The notes: generated by a model not told the origin, from the letters alone. A stretch of DNA of 64,000 nucleotides from Hathewaya limosa (GCF_030815255.1 NZ_JAUSWN010000012.1:1-64000), one strand, 5' to 3'; numbered from the stretch's first letter, positions 35,476-44,557 are shown. Numbers and translations are program-made.

Positions 35476-35668
35476 ATTAGGAGTATGAACTAATTAAGTA
35501 ATATTTTAATAATAAAAACATATAAATTATAGTAATATTTTTATTAAAAATCAGATGATAATATTGAATAGTTTATAGGATTGTTAAGGTTTACATAAAT
35601 TGGAGGATAATTTATTAATGGGTATATGATTTTTTCTATGTTAAATTTATAAATAGGGGAGGAAAAGT

Positions 35669-36421
35669 ATGTTACAAAAAACGAATTTTCTAGATTTAAG
35701 TAGAAAGGTTGCAATAATATCAGGAGGAGCGGAAGGTGTAGGGATTGAGACAGCAGAACTTTTATCAGCATACGGTGCAAAAATAGCGTTATTAGATATG
35801 AGTTCAACGGGACATAAAGGCATAGAGAGACTTTGTAGTGCAGGAAGAGTTGCTAAATTTTATAGATGTGATGTTACAAAATTTGAGGATTGTAAATATG
35901 TTATAGAAGAGATAAAGAAAGATTTTGGGAAAATAGATGTTTTATTTAATAATGCAGAAGACGCTTTTAGAAAAACAGTAGTGGAGATTGAAGAAAAAGA
36001 AAATGATTTAATTTTAGATGTAGGACTTAAAGGAACTTATCAATTATCCAAGGTTGCTATTCCTGTTATGGCACAAGGAGGGGGCGGAAGCATAATAAAT
36101 ACTTGTTCAGCTTGGACCATAAAGGATTTACACAAAATATCTGCTTATTCTGTGATAAAAAGAGAAATAGCTAATCTAACTAAAGATATGGCTATAGATT
36201 ATGAAGATAAAAATATAAGGGTGAATTCAATTAATGTAGATGATACTTTTACTAAGTGTATTAAGGACGAAGAAGGTGAACCTAAGGATAGAACGTTAAA
36301 CAAATTAGGTATGCCAGAAGATATTAAAAAAGTTATTTTATTTTTAGCAAGTGATCTATCTTCATGGGTAACAGGAACTGACTTACTAATAGATAATCAA
36401 TATAGATTAATATTAAAATAA
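35669..36421 (+). CDS. Short-chain dehydrogenase/reductase family protein, divergent motifs
   Basis: A 250-residue Rossmann protein of the classical SDR family. The cofactor loop is SGGAEGVG (TGxxxGxG expected), the NNAG motif is NNAE, and the catalytic Tyr-Lys is intact in YSVIK with a preceding Ser in NTCSAW. The C-terminal GTDLLIDNQYRL lacks the usual DGG. AGGGGAGGAAAAGT precedes the ATG. Substrate is unknown, and the changed glycines raise the chance of altered cofactor use. Single gene. Confidence 0.78.
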   Translation: MLQKTNFLDLSRKVAIISGGAEGVGIETAELLSAYGAKIALLDMSSTGHKGIERLCSAGRVAKFYRCDVTKFEDCKYVIEEIKKDFGKIDVLFNNAEDAFRKTVVEIEEKENDLILDVGLKGTYQLSKVAIPVMAQGGGGSIINTCSAWTIKDLHKISAYSVIKREIANLTKDMAIDYEDKNIRVNSINVDDTFTKCIKDEEGEPKDRTLNKLGMPEDIKKVILFLASDLSSWVTGTDLLIDNQYRLILK

Positions 36422-36424
36422 TTT

Positions 36425-36470
36425 TAAAAAAGCTGCTATATCTTTAAGTGATATTAGCAGTTTTTCTTTT
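36425..36470 (+). terminator. Intrinsic terminator
   Basis: AAAAAGCTGCTATATC pairs with GATATTAGCAGTTTTT, followed by more T residues. Confidence 0.8.
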
Positions 36471-36521
36471 TAAACACTATTAAAAATATTTTTAATAAAT
36501 TTCATGGGATTATTAACATAG

Positions 36522-36543
36522 CTTACGTCTAAATAGGTGTAAG
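36522..36543 (+). promoter_or_regulatory. Inverted repeat before the sigma-factor operon
   Basis: CTTACGTCTA and TAGGTGTAAG (2-nt centre) form a dyad that is fully paired in RNA using G-U pairs. Located 37 nt before the membrane protein start; binding factor unknown. Confidence 0.35.
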
Positions 36544-36579
36544 GGCTTTTACAAAGAATGGTTTTAGAGGAGGATAATA

Positions 36580-37575
36580 ATGAAAAAGGTAGGAAGCATT
36601 ACTAGTGCTATAGGGTTTATATTTATAGGATTAGTTTTAGGTATAAGGTGTATAAATTTAAATATTGCATATTTTATGTCAAGATTCTGGTTTATTTTAT
36701 TTATAATTCTAGGTATAGAAGTAGTTTATGCTAGTAAAAGAAGGGATAAGTATAAAGCACAGTTTAATTATCTAATTATATTAGTTTTTATAATTAGTAT
36801 TGGAATGCGTGGATATCTAGGATTTTCTACAATATGTGATAATAAACAAATAGGATTAAATGAGATTATTTTTAATAATGAAGATTTAAAAACAAAATTT
36901 AAAAATTTAGTTTATTTCAGTGATAATGTATATGATCAAAATGAGGTAGAAGTTTATGATAAGCTAAATATAGATTGTAATATAGATAAATTGAAGGTAA
37001 ATTTAGTTAATGGAGATGTAGAAATAAAAAAATCTGAAGATAAAAAAATTAGAGTAGAGGCAATTGTTACATTAAAAAATGATAAATTCAAAGAAAAATA
37101 TAAAATAGATGCTACTAGAAATGGTAGAGAATATAAGTTGAATTTTAAAGATAAGAACATCAAATGTTCTGATATAACTTTATACGTTCCAGATGGTAAA
37201 CAGCTAGATATTAGTGATGTTAATGGTGATATAAAATGTTTTGATCAAAGCTTAAAAGTTGATTTTAATATAAATAATGTTAACGGAGATACGGAATTGC
37301 AAGGCGATATAAAAGAGTGTAAAGTATCTATTATAAATGGAGATATTAAAATTAAAAATGATAAATTTAGAATGCTTAAACTTAAAACAGTTAACGGAGA
37401 TGTTGAATTAGATACCCAAGAAAAAAACATTAATGCATATATCAATAGCAGCTTAGGAACTTGTACTTTAAATGATGAAAAAGAAAAAAGTATAGAAAAA
37501 ATTTTAGGAAATGGGACTTCAAAACTTGAAATTAAGGTGTCTACAGGACTGGTAAAAGTTAATACTGAGGGGTGA
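36580..37575 (+). CDS. Membrane protein with DUF4097-type beta repeats
   Basis: A 331-residue protein. Residues 1-85 hold three to four membrane helices. The rest is an extracytoplasmic or cytoplasmic beta-helix-like domain with recurring VNGDVE/VNGDIK/INGDIK motifs, typical of DUF4097 adhesin-like proteins. Such proteins commonly accompany ECF sigma or LiaRS-type envelope-stress systems. AGAGGAGGATAATA precedes the ATG. It lies 8 nt before the ECF sigma gene, so it probably belongs to the stress-sensing operon. Confidence 0.72.
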   Translation: MKKVGSITSAIGFIFIGLVLGIRCINLNIAYFMSRFWFILFIILGIEVVYASKRRDKYKAQFNYLIILVFIISIGMRGYLGFSTICDNKQIGLNEIIFNNEDLKTKFKNLVYFSDNVYDQNEVEVYDKLNIDCNIDKLKVNLVNGDVEIKKSEDKKIRVEAIVTLKNDKFKEKYKIDATRNGREYKLNFKDKNIKCSDITLYVPDGKQLDISDVNGDIKCFDQSLKVDFNINNVNGDTELQGDIKECKVSIINGDIKIKNDKFRMLKLKTVNGDVELDTQEKNINAYINSSLGTCTLNDEKEKSIEKILGNGTSKLEIKVSTGLVKVNTEG

Positions 37576-37583
37576 TTTTAGGT

Positions 37584-38126
37584 ATGGAGGAAACATTAAT
37601 TTCTAAGTTAATACAAGGAGATGAAGAAAGCTATAGATTTATCATAGACGAGTATAAAGTAAAAATCCTTAGAGTATGTTATCCTTATACCAAAGATTTA
37701 TATGAGGCAGAAGATCTATCACAAGAAGTGTTTATGACCATATTCAAGAATATAAAAAATTTTAAGGGTAAATGTTCTTTATCTACGTATATTTATAGAA
37801 TCTCTATATCAAGATGCTTAGATTATAAAAGAAAGAAAAGTATAAAAGAATTTTTAGTTGATACTTTTAAAATAGATAAACCAGCACCCAGTGAAGATAA
37901 TATAGAAAAAAATTATATTAGAGATTGTATAAAAAAGCTTCCACCAAGGCTTAAGGAAGTTGTAGTATTATATTATTATTCAGATTTAACTCAAAAGGAA
38001 ATAGGAGCTATATTAAATATAAGTGAAAAAGCCGTAGAAGGAAGAATTTATAGAGCTAAAGAAAAATTGAAAATAGAATTTCAAAAGGGGGAGGGATTAA
38101 CATGGAAAAGAGAAGAGATGATTTAG
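37584..38126 (+). CDS. ECF-type RNA polymerase sigma factor
   Basis: A 180-residue sigma-70 family factor of the extracytoplasmic function class. Region 2 shows AEDLSQEVFMTIFKNI. Region 4 shows LPPRLKEVVVLYYYSDLTQKEIGAIL and the helix-turn-helix ISEKAVEGRIYRAKEKL. ATG 37584 is chosen over GTG 37572 because GAGGGG lies 11 nt upstream, partly in the stop of the previous gene. The next gene, a one-helix membrane protein, overlaps by 25 nt and is the likely anti-sigma factor. Confidence 0.9.
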   Translation: MEETLISKLIQGDEESYRFIIDEYKVKILRVCYPYTKDLYEAEDLSQEVFMTIFKNIKNFKGKCSLSTYIYRISISRCLDYKRKKSIKEFLVDTFKIDKPAPSEDNIEKNYIRDCIKKLPPRLKEVVVLYYYSDLTQKEIGAILNISEKAVEGRIYRAKEKLKIEFQKGEGLTWKREEMI

Positions 38127-38452
38127 ATCAAAAAATCTTAAACTCTGTAAAAAATATAAATCCTGATCAATATTATACAGACAAACTTATGCTTAAAATA
38201 AAAGAAAATAAGGAATTTAAAGATTCAAGATCGTCATTACAATTCTTAACATTTAAAAGAAAACTTTCTATTAGTTTAATTCTAACAGGACTGTTCTTCT
38301 TTATGATTTCTATGAGTAACGTTGAATATACCCTACTTGAAATTCAATGTAAAATTAAACAAAATGCTATAAAAACTGAAATTAAAGAAGGTAGTAGAGT
38401 ATTATCAGATTTTAAATTTAAAACAGAAAGACATAAAGAAAATATAAATTGA
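38102..38452 (+). CDS. Probable membrane-bound anti-sigma factor
   Basis: A 116-residue protein with a cytoplasmic charged N-terminus (1-55), one membrane helix (about 56-76, ISLILTGLFFFMISMS) and a short outer tail. It overlaps the ECF sigma gene by 25 nt, with GGGGGAGGG upstream of the ATG. No zinc anti-sigma (ZAS) motif is visible. Assignment rests on position, overlap and topology. Confidence 0.65.
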   Translation: MEKRRDDLDQKILNSVKNINPDQYYTDKLMLKIKENKEFKDSRSSLQFLTFKRKLSISLILTGLFFFMISMSNVEYTLLEIQCKIKQNAIKTEIKEGSRVLSDFKFKTERHKENIN

Positions 38453-38483
38453 TGGTAATAAAAATATAAGGAGTGAAGATCTA

Positions 38484-38999
38484 ATGACAAGGAAAAGTAA
38501 ATTTATAGCAGGGATTTTATCTTTTTTCCCAGGTACTGGACATATGTATCTAGGTTTATTCAATAGAGGATTATTTTTCATGTCAATATTTATTTTTGCA
38601 ACTATTATGAATAAAATACTTTGCTTTGATGGTATGAAAGTATGGATTACTGCACCAATTATAATTTATACATTTTTTGATGCTGTGGATTCGGCAGGTA
38701 AGATCTCAAATGGATTATACGTACCAGATGATCTTGATATACTAAAGAAACTAAAAATTAATGAATATGTGAATAATAGTCAAGGTTCTGAAGAAAATGA
38801 TGAAATATTATTAAATAATCAGAAGGAAAGGGTAAGCACTATAGTAGGCATTTTTTTAATAATTATAGGAGTATTGGGTGTATTTAATGTGATTTTATCA
38901 TATATACCTTGGTTATGGGATGTAATAAATATAATGAAAAGATATATAGTTCCAGTAGTATTTATATTATTAGGAATATATATATTAAGAAAGAAATAA
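38484..38999 (+). CDS. Polytopic membrane protein, TM2-like N-terminus
   Basis: A 171-residue protein with KFIAGILSFFPGTGHMYLGLFNRG at the start, a TM2-domain pattern. Two to three membrane helices lie in residues 1-75, then a cytoplasmic linker (75-115) and two C-terminal helices (117-168) of LiaI/DUF5668 style ending LRKK. AAGGAGTGAAGATCTA precedes the ATG. Last gene of the ECF sigma operon. Probably part of an envelope-stress response. Confidence 0.65.
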   Translation: MTRKSKFIAGILSFFPGTGHMYLGLFNRGLFFMSIFIFATIMNKILCFDGMKVWITAPIIIYTFFDAVDSAGKISNGLYVPDDLDILKKLKINEYVNNSQGSEENDEILLNNQKERVSTIVGIFLIIIGVLGVFNVILSYIPWLWDVINIMKRYIVPVVFILLGIYILRKK

Positions 39000-39012
39000 A
39001 TAGATTTTAGAA

Positions 39013-39056
39013 TAAAAAAGTGACAAACCATCTTTTAAGTTTGTCACTTTTTTATT
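39013..39056 (+). terminator. Terminator of the ECF operon
   Basis: AAAAAAGTGACAAAC and GTTTGTCACTTTTTT form a long stem, ending in T residues. Confidence 0.88.
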
Positions 39057-39093
39057 TAAAAAACTTTTTTATAGTTTTTAAATAAAGAGTAGA

Positions 39094-39789
39094 TTATTCA
39101 TCTGCACCTACACCAAAATCAGTATTGTTCCAAAGAACTTCAATATTTTCTTTTTCATCTAAAAAAGAGTAATTTTCTTTAAACCATTTAATTAATTCTC
39201 TATCTCTTTTTAAGGGCGTGGAATTTTCAATATATATGTTTATACACCCATAATCAAAGTATTTTAAAAGATATTCCATATCTTTTTTTAACATTTCTTT
39301 AGTTTGGCCTTTAATACCAACTAGAAGGCATATAGATTTAAAATATTTGGCAACTTCAGAAGGATGGTTAAAAATAGCACCCTTATTTAAAAATTTGTTT
39401 CGAAAATCATTATCAAAGGTTTCTATTCCACACTTAAAGATTATTGGTATACCAAAGAAATCTCTCATTTCTTGAAGTCTATTTCTATAAATCCAATGGC
39501 TTTCTAAAAATAATTTTTTAATACCCTTATTTTGAATTACAGATCTAATATCTTCTAAAGTTTCTCTAGGTATTTCAAAACAACTGCCTGAGTTAATAAC
39601 TTCTAATACTTTGAATTCCCCTGTAACATTATTTAAAACATCTTTATTAAATTGAATATTTGCTTTAGTATCCTTTGAATTATCATGAATATAATCACAA
39701 AAAGAACATTTTCCCCAAATACATGGTGAAGCTTTTAAAAGAACAATTTCTCTATTATTTTTGCCATGAATAGAATTATAACGTATCAT
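39094..39789 (-). CDS. Small radical SAM protein, possible queuine lyase (QueL-like)
   Basis: A 231-residue radical SAM protein without an extra iron-sulfur domain. The cluster motif is CIWGKCSFC (C-x4-C-x2-C) near residues 22-30, followed by DYIHDNSKD. Later blocks EVINSGSCFEIP, FLESHWIYRN and KCGIETFDNDFR form the barrel. AGGAGGAATTTAA precedes the ATG. The small size, and the queuosine-type locus 22 kb away with a preQ1 riboswitch and nucleoside hydrolase, suggest the clostridial queuine lyase. That is an inference by size and company; other small radical SAM roles remain possible. Confidence 0.6.
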   Translation of the reverse strand: MIRYNSIHGKNNREIVLLKASPCIWGKCSFCDYIHDNSKDTKANIQFNKDVLNNVTGEFKVLEVINSGSCFEIPRETLEDIRSVIQNKGIKKLFLESHWIYRNRLQEMRDFFGIPIIFKCGIETFDNDFRNKFLNKGAIFNHPSEVAKYFKSICLLVGIKGQTKEMLKKDMEYLLKYFDYGCINIYIENSTPLKRDRELIKWFKENYSFLDEKENIEVLWNNTDFGVGADE

Positions 39790-39966
39790 AATTAAATTCC
39801 TCCTTGTTTTATTATTTTAAGAAGTGGTTTGGCAAGGAAACACTTCATATAATATTTTTAAAGTATATTAAATTATAGCATAATAAAATGCCCAAGGTAT
39901 AAGTTTTTCAAAATAGATTAAACTAAATTTAAACAATATTATATTTAAATTTAGGAGGAAAATGTT

Positions 39967-40317
39967 ATGAAAGTTTTATACCATATAGATAATGCAAGTA
40001 AGTGGAAGTTAACTATGGAAAATGCTAAAAATATGTTAGATGAAGGTGAGAAGTCAGGGGAAAATTTTGAAATAGAAATTTTAGCAAATTCTATAGCGGT
40101 AGTTAATTTAAAAGAACAAATAGCAATTAACACTAAGTTATATATGCAAATGGATGAGTTGATAAAAAGAAATGTTAAATTTGCTGCATGCAAAAAGGCA
40201 TTAACTAAATTCACTATTCAACAAGAAGAATTATGTGCCTTTGTACAAATAGTTCCAAGTGGTGTTGTAGAAGTTGCAAATAAAGAAAATGAAGGATACT
40301 GTTATATTAAAGCTTAA
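39967..40317 (+). CDS. DsrE family protein
   Basis: A 116-residue protein of the DsrE/DsrF-like family (MKVLYHIDNASKWKLTMENAKNML, IEILANSIAVVNL, VKFAACKKALTKF, IVPSGVVEVANKE). C64 region AACKKAL matches the position where family members carry a reactive Cys. DsrE proteins relay persulfide sulfur. AGGAGGAAAATGTT precedes the ATG. It lies 10 nt before a SoxB-like metallophosphatase and near a TSUP exporter, which suggests sulfur-compound handling. Confidence 0.75.
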   Translation: MKVLYHIDNASKWKLTMENAKNMLDEGEKSGENFEIEILANSIAVVNLKEQIAINTKLYMQMDELIKRNVKFAACKKALTKFTIQQEELCAFVQIVPSGVVEVANKENEGYCYIKA

Positions 40318-40327
40318 GGAGATAAAA

Positions 40328-41773
40328 ATGAAGGAATCAACAAAACTTACAATTGTTCAATTAAATGATGCACATGGTCATATATTACCGCACAAAGAAG
40401 TTTTTTTTGAAGCTAAAGGAATTAAGGTTAAAGAAGCTGGTGGGTATTCTAGAATTAAAACTGTAATAGATGGTATAAAAAAAGAAAGTCCCAATACACT
40501 TTTTTTAGATTGTGGAGATACTTTTCATGGAACATTTATTACAACACAAACTCAGGGAAATGCAATTATTCCAGTTTTAAATGCCATGGGAATAGATGCC
40601 ATGACTGCACATTGGGATTTTGCATATACACCTTCTCATTTAAGGGAATTAGCTAATAGGTTAAATTATCCTGTATTATCAGCTAATACGTATGTTTATG
40701 ATAAAAATAAACGTCTTTTTGATCCTTATTGTATAAAGAATATTAACGGTTTAAAAATAGGAATTATAGGAATGGCATGTGAACATGTGGTTCAAGGATT
40801 TCCTAAAAAGTTTAGTCAAGGAATTTATATGTCTCCCGAATATGAGGAACTTCCTAAAATTGTATCAGAACTTAGAAACAAAGAAAAAGTAGATTTCATT
40901 ATATTATTATCTCATTTAGGAATGCCAACAGATTATAAAATTCTACAGACTGTAGAGGGAGTAGATGTATGCATTAGTGGCCATACCCATAATAGACTAA
41001 ATTCTCCTATAAGAATAGGAAATAGTATACTTATTCAGTCAGGATGCCATGGTTCATTTCTTGGAAGGTTAGATTTAGAAATAATAAATGGCAAAGTTGT
41101 AGATTTTAAACACGAACTTATTACTGTAAATGATAAAGTTGAGAAGAATAAAGAAATAGAAAATATAGTAACACAGATTTTTGAACCTTATGAAGAAGAA
41201 TTAAATAACATTGTTGGAGAAACAAAAACTTTATTAAGTAGACATTTAGCTTTAGAATCAACTATGGATAATTTCCTTTTAAAATCAATATCTCATGCTA
41301 CAGGAAATAAAATTTGTTTCTCACATGGATGGAGATATGGAGCTCCAATTGCACCAGGGAAAATAACATTAAATGATTTATACAATATAGTGCCTATGAA
41401 TCCTAAGATAATTAATGTTCAAATGAAAGGATATGAAATTTTAGAATTATTAGAAACAAAGCTTAATAAAACTTATAACATAAATCCTTTTGGTCAAACC
41501 GGTGGATATGTACAAAGGGCTATTGGAATAAAGGCATATGTAAAAATAGAAAATCCTAAGATGCATAGAATACAAAAATTATTTATAGAAAATGAGGAAT
41601 TAGATGCTCAGAAAACCTATAATGTAAGTTATATAACAGAACAAGCTGTTCCAAAATATTTAGGTGAAAATAGAGAACAATTAAATATTACGGCTATAGA
41701 TGCTATGAAAGGTTATTTAAACTATAAAGGAGAAATATGTGAAGAATATTTAAATACTTTTGTTCTTATATAA
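40328..41773 (+). CDS. 5'-nucleotidase/SoxB-like metallophosphatase
   Basis: A 481-residue two-domain protein of the 5'-nucleotidase family without a signal peptide. Metal motifs: LNDAHGHI (D14, H16), DCGDTFHG (61-68), AHWDF (94-98), LSHLG near 195 and SGHTHN near 216. The usual GNHE/D motif is replaced by AHWDF, close to the GHWEF of thiosulfohydrolase SoxB. The C-terminal 5_nucleotid_C domain has GWRYGAPIAPGKIT and FGQTGGYVQRA. AAGGAGATAAAA precedes ATG 40328. Substrate could be a nucleotide or a sulfonated/thiosulfonate species; cytoplasmic. Confidence 0.8.
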   Translation: MKESTKLTIVQLNDAHGHILPHKEVFFEAKGIKVKEAGGYSRIKTVIDGIKKESPNTLFLDCGDTFHGTFITTQTQGNAIIPVLNAMGIDAMTAHWDFAYTPSHLRELANRLNYPVLSANTYVYDKNKRLFDPYCIKNINGLKIGIIGMACEHVVQGFPKKFSQGIYMSPEYEELPKIVSELRNKEKVDFIILLSHLGMPTDYKILQTVEGVDVCISGHTHNRLNSPIRIGNSILIQSGCHGSFLGRLDLEIINGKVVDFKHELITVNDKVEKNKEIENIVTQIFEPYEEELNNIVGETKTLLSRHLALESTMDNFLLKSISHATGNKICFSHGWRYGAPIAPGKITLNDLYNIVPMNPKIINVQMKGYEILELLETKLNKTYNINPFGQTGGYVQRAIGIKAYVKIENPKMHRIQKLFIENEELDAQKTYNVSYITEQAVPKYLGENREQLNITAIDAMKGYLNYKGEICEEYLNTFVLI

Positions 41774-41790
41774 TATAGAAAAATATAAGA

Positions 41791-41830
41791 AAAAGAGTGA
41801 TCTTAAAAAACTATGATCACTCTTTTTTCT
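41791..41830. terminator. Bidirectional terminator
   Basis: AAAGAGTGATC pairs with GATCACTCTTT, with T-runs, between convergent genes. Confidence 0.85.
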
Positions 41831-42590
41831 ACAATAATTTTATTAAGTAAGGATATATAAGTTTTATAGCTACTGCAAGGGACATTATTATAAAGATAGG
41901 CTTTATAAGTTTAGGTCCATTATCTATGGCAATTCTAGTGCCCACTCTAGCACCTAAAGCCATACAAATTGCTACAGGAATAGCAATTTTATAAATAATT
42001 TGTCCTTTTATTGCAAACATAATTAAAGCAGAAATATTACTTGTAACATTTAATAACTTTGCATTTGCAGTGGCCTTAGTAAAATCCTGTCCAAAAATTC
42101 CAATCAATCCAAAGATTAAAAATGATCCAGTGCCCGGACCAAAAAATCCATCATAAAATCCTAAACTAAAAGCAAATAACATACCTATAAGAATTATTTT
42201 TTTTGTTATAATAACTTTTTTTTCTTCTACCCCTAAGTCCTTAGAAAAAATAGTATATATGCCAATAAATAAAACCAAGATAAGTACGATTCCAGATAAG
42301 GAATCTGCGGGTATAAAGCCTACTACAATTACACCTAATATGGAACCTAAAAATGTAAAGGGTAGCAAAGATTTTAAAAGCTTAAAATTAATTTTCCCAC
42401 TTTTAGCAAATTTTATAACGCTGGTAATAGAACCGGAAGTTGCACAAAATTTATTTGTACCTAAAGTAAGATGTGGAGGTATACCAGCCATTAGAAAAGC
42501 AGGGACACTTATTAATCCACCACCACCAGCTATAGCATCAATAAAGGCAGCTACAAAACCAGCAATACATAATAATATAAGAGTAACCAT
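41829..42590 (-). CDS. TSUP (TauE/SafE) family sulfite/anion exporter
   Basis: A 253-residue membrane protein with seven to eight helices. Signature blocks are GFVAAFIDAIAGGGGLISVPAFL near 11-33, LGTNKFCATSGS near 43-54, and the half-repeat GFYDGFFGPGTGSFLIFGLI near 142-161. The family exports sulfite, sulfonates or related anions. GGTGGTGAATTT precedes the ATG. Converges on the DsrE/SoxB-like pair. Confidence 0.88.
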   Translation of the reverse strand: MVTLILLCIAGFVAAFIDAIAGGGGLISVPAFLMAGIPPHLTLGTNKFCATSGSITSVIKFAKSGKINFKLLKSLLPFTFLGSILGVIVVGFIPADSLSGIVLILVLFIGIYTIFSKDLGVEEKKVIITKKIILIGMLFAFSLGFYDGFFGPGTGSFLIFGLIGIFGQDFTKATANAKLLNVTSNISALIMFAIKGQIIYKIAIPVAICMALGARVGTRIAIDNGPKLIKPIFIIMSLAVAIKLIYPYLIKLL

Positions 42591-43248
42591 AAATTCACCA
42601 CCTAAAAATTAAAATAAAATTTACATTAATAGTATTATTATAATTTAAAATTTACCGCATAGAAAGAGCTTATAAAGTATTCATAAAATTTAGATTAAGG
42701 GAAAGAGTAAAGATAAATTTTATAAGTTAAATTAGTTAAAAAATACACAAAGAAGTATAGGTTGGAAACTAATATTCTGAAAATTAAGAAAATAACTTGA
42801 AATTTTGTGATTACAGTTATATAATTTAATTATAAAAGAGAAATATAACAAATAAGTATAAAAAAATAAGTTAAAAATATAACAAAAATAGAGATACTAA
42901 TATATCATAGCTTTCATAATAAAGATATATCTTTAGGGTTAGAGAAGTACAAATTAAAGGATTTAATTAAACGTATTAAGATTCTTTAGTAAATCCTAAC
43001 TTATAATATAATTATATTATAAAGTTTTAAAGAAAATAGATAATTCGAAAGGGTTATCTATTTTCATTTAGAAAAAAGTTATATATAGAAAACAATATAT
43101 TTATGTCTATTAATTAGCATAATTACAAGTTTAAAAATTTTGAATTTACAGTTAAATTTATAATAAATACTGTATTTTTCATTGAAAAAAAGTTCCCTAG
43201 GTGGTAACTTATAGATATAAGCAAATTCATTTATGGGGGGGAATAGTC
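42591..43248. other. AT-rich intergenic region, no gene seen
   Basis: About 650 nt with stops in all frames and no ORF with a ribosome site, apart from the pepP leader. A stem AAAATAGATAA/TTATCTATTTT (43033-43064) followed by T-rich sequence resembles a terminator. It could end an unannotated small RNA starting near the TATAAT-like sequences at about 43002-43018, but there is no clear -35. Confidence 0.4.
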
Positions 43249-44505
43249 ATGAATAAAGAATTTTTTCAAAGAAATAGAAAAAAACTACTAGAAAAAATAC
43301 AAGACAATTCTTTTGTAGTTCTTTTCCAAGAAGACGCACCATACAAATCAGCAGATTATAAATATCCTTTTGTACAAAATAGAAATTTTTATTATATTAC
43401 AGGATACCCAAGGGAAAATGCTGTATATATGTTATTTAAACAAGGAAATAGTATAACAGAAAAATTATTTATTGAAAGACAAGATCCAGTAATGGCAAGG
43501 TGGTATGGAGAAAGACTAACTGTTGAGGAAGCTCAAGAGTTAACTGGAATGGAAAATGTTGAATATCTAGATCAATTTGAAGATAACTTTGGAAGGATTA
43601 TTTCAAGAGTAGGAGCAGAAAATTTATATCTAGATTTAGAAAGACAAGAATTTGGCATAAGAATAACTAAAACTCAAGATTTTGCATCTGAAATTTTGAG
43701 AAGATATCCATATCTTAAGCTTCATCATATAGGGGATGAAATAGGTAGATTAAGAGCAGTAAAAAGTGAGGAAGAAATAGCTATAACAAAAAGAGCAATT
43801 GAGATCACTAAAGAAGGTATATACAATATGTGGGCTCATGCAAAACCAGGTATGATGGAATATGAAATAGAAGCTTATTTTGAATACTCATTGGTTAAAA
43901 ATGGATCTAAGTTTAGAGCATTTAATAATATAGTTGCAGCAGGACATAATAGTACAGTTCTTCATTATGATGCTAATACTTGTAGGGCAAATGATGGTGA
44001 TGTAGTATTACTTGACTTAGGCGCTCAATATCAATTATATAATGGAGATCTTTCACGTACTTTCCCTGTTAATGGTAAATTTACTTCAAGACAAAAAGAA
44101 GTATACAATGGAGTATTAGCTGCTCAAAAGGCTGTAGAGGCTGCAGTTAAACCAGGTGCAACTTGGAATGATATTGAAAATGTTGCTAGAAAAGAACTTG
44201 CAAATGCTTGTAAGGGATTAGGAATAATTAAAGAAGATAGCGAGCTATCTAAGTATTATTTCCATTCAATAGGACATTATTTAGGATTAGACACACATGA
44301 TATTGGAGATTATAATGCAAAATTAGAACCAGGAATGATAATAACTAATGAACCAGGACTTTACATTCCGGAAGAAAATATAGGTGTAAGAATAGAAGAT
44401 GATCTATTAGTAACCGAAGATGGTTGCGTAAACTTAGCTAAAGATGTTATAAAAGAAGCCGATGATGTAGAAAATTTCATGGCTGAACAAAAGAAATGTC
44501 ATTAA
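43249..44505 (+). CDS. pepP: Xaa-Pro aminopeptidase (aminopeptidase P)
   Basis: A 418-residue M24 metallopeptidase removing N-terminal residues before proline. An N-terminal creatinase-like domain (1-160, QNRNFYYITGYPRENAV) precedes the pita-bread catalytic domain. Metal ligands lie in LLDLGAQYQLYNGDLSRTF, HSIGHYLGLDTHD, ITNEPGLYIPEE and GVRIEDDLLVT. ATG 43249 is favoured, with GGGGGGG 9 nt upstream; a GTG at 43201 lacks one. Cytoplasmic, single gene. Confidence 0.92.
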   Translation: MNKEFFQRNRKKLLEKIQDNSFVVLFQEDAPYKSADYKYPFVQNRNFYYITGYPRENAVYMLFKQGNSITEKLFIERQDPVMARWYGERLTVEEAQELTGMENVEYLDQFEDNFGRIISRVGAENLYLDLERQEFGIRITKTQDFASEILRRYPYLKLHHIGDEIGRLRAVKSEEEIAITKRAIEITKEGIYNMWAHAKPGMMEYEIEAYFEYSLVKNGSKFRAFNNIVAAGHNSTVLHYDANTCRANDGDVVLLDLGAQYQLYNGDLSRTFPVNGKFTSRQKEVYNGVLAAQKAVEAAVKPGATWNDIENVARKELANACKGLGIIKEDSELSKYYFHSIGHYLGLDTHDIGDYNAKLEPGMIITNEPGLYIPEENIGVRIEDDLLVTEDGCVNLAKDVIKEADDVENFMAEQKKCH

Positions 44506-44557
44506 TAATAAATAAAAAATAATAAAATCTTAATTAATAATTATATATACACACAAT

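Noticed and set aside
42591..43248. Decayed gene or riboswitch in the 650-nt gap
   Set aside because: No frame with ribosome site or protein-like composition, and no known aptamer motif. Only a weak terminator-like stem is seen.
43201..43248. GTG start giving 16 more residues on PepP
   Set aside because: No ribosome site. The poly-G site lies downstream, correctly spaced for ATG 43249.
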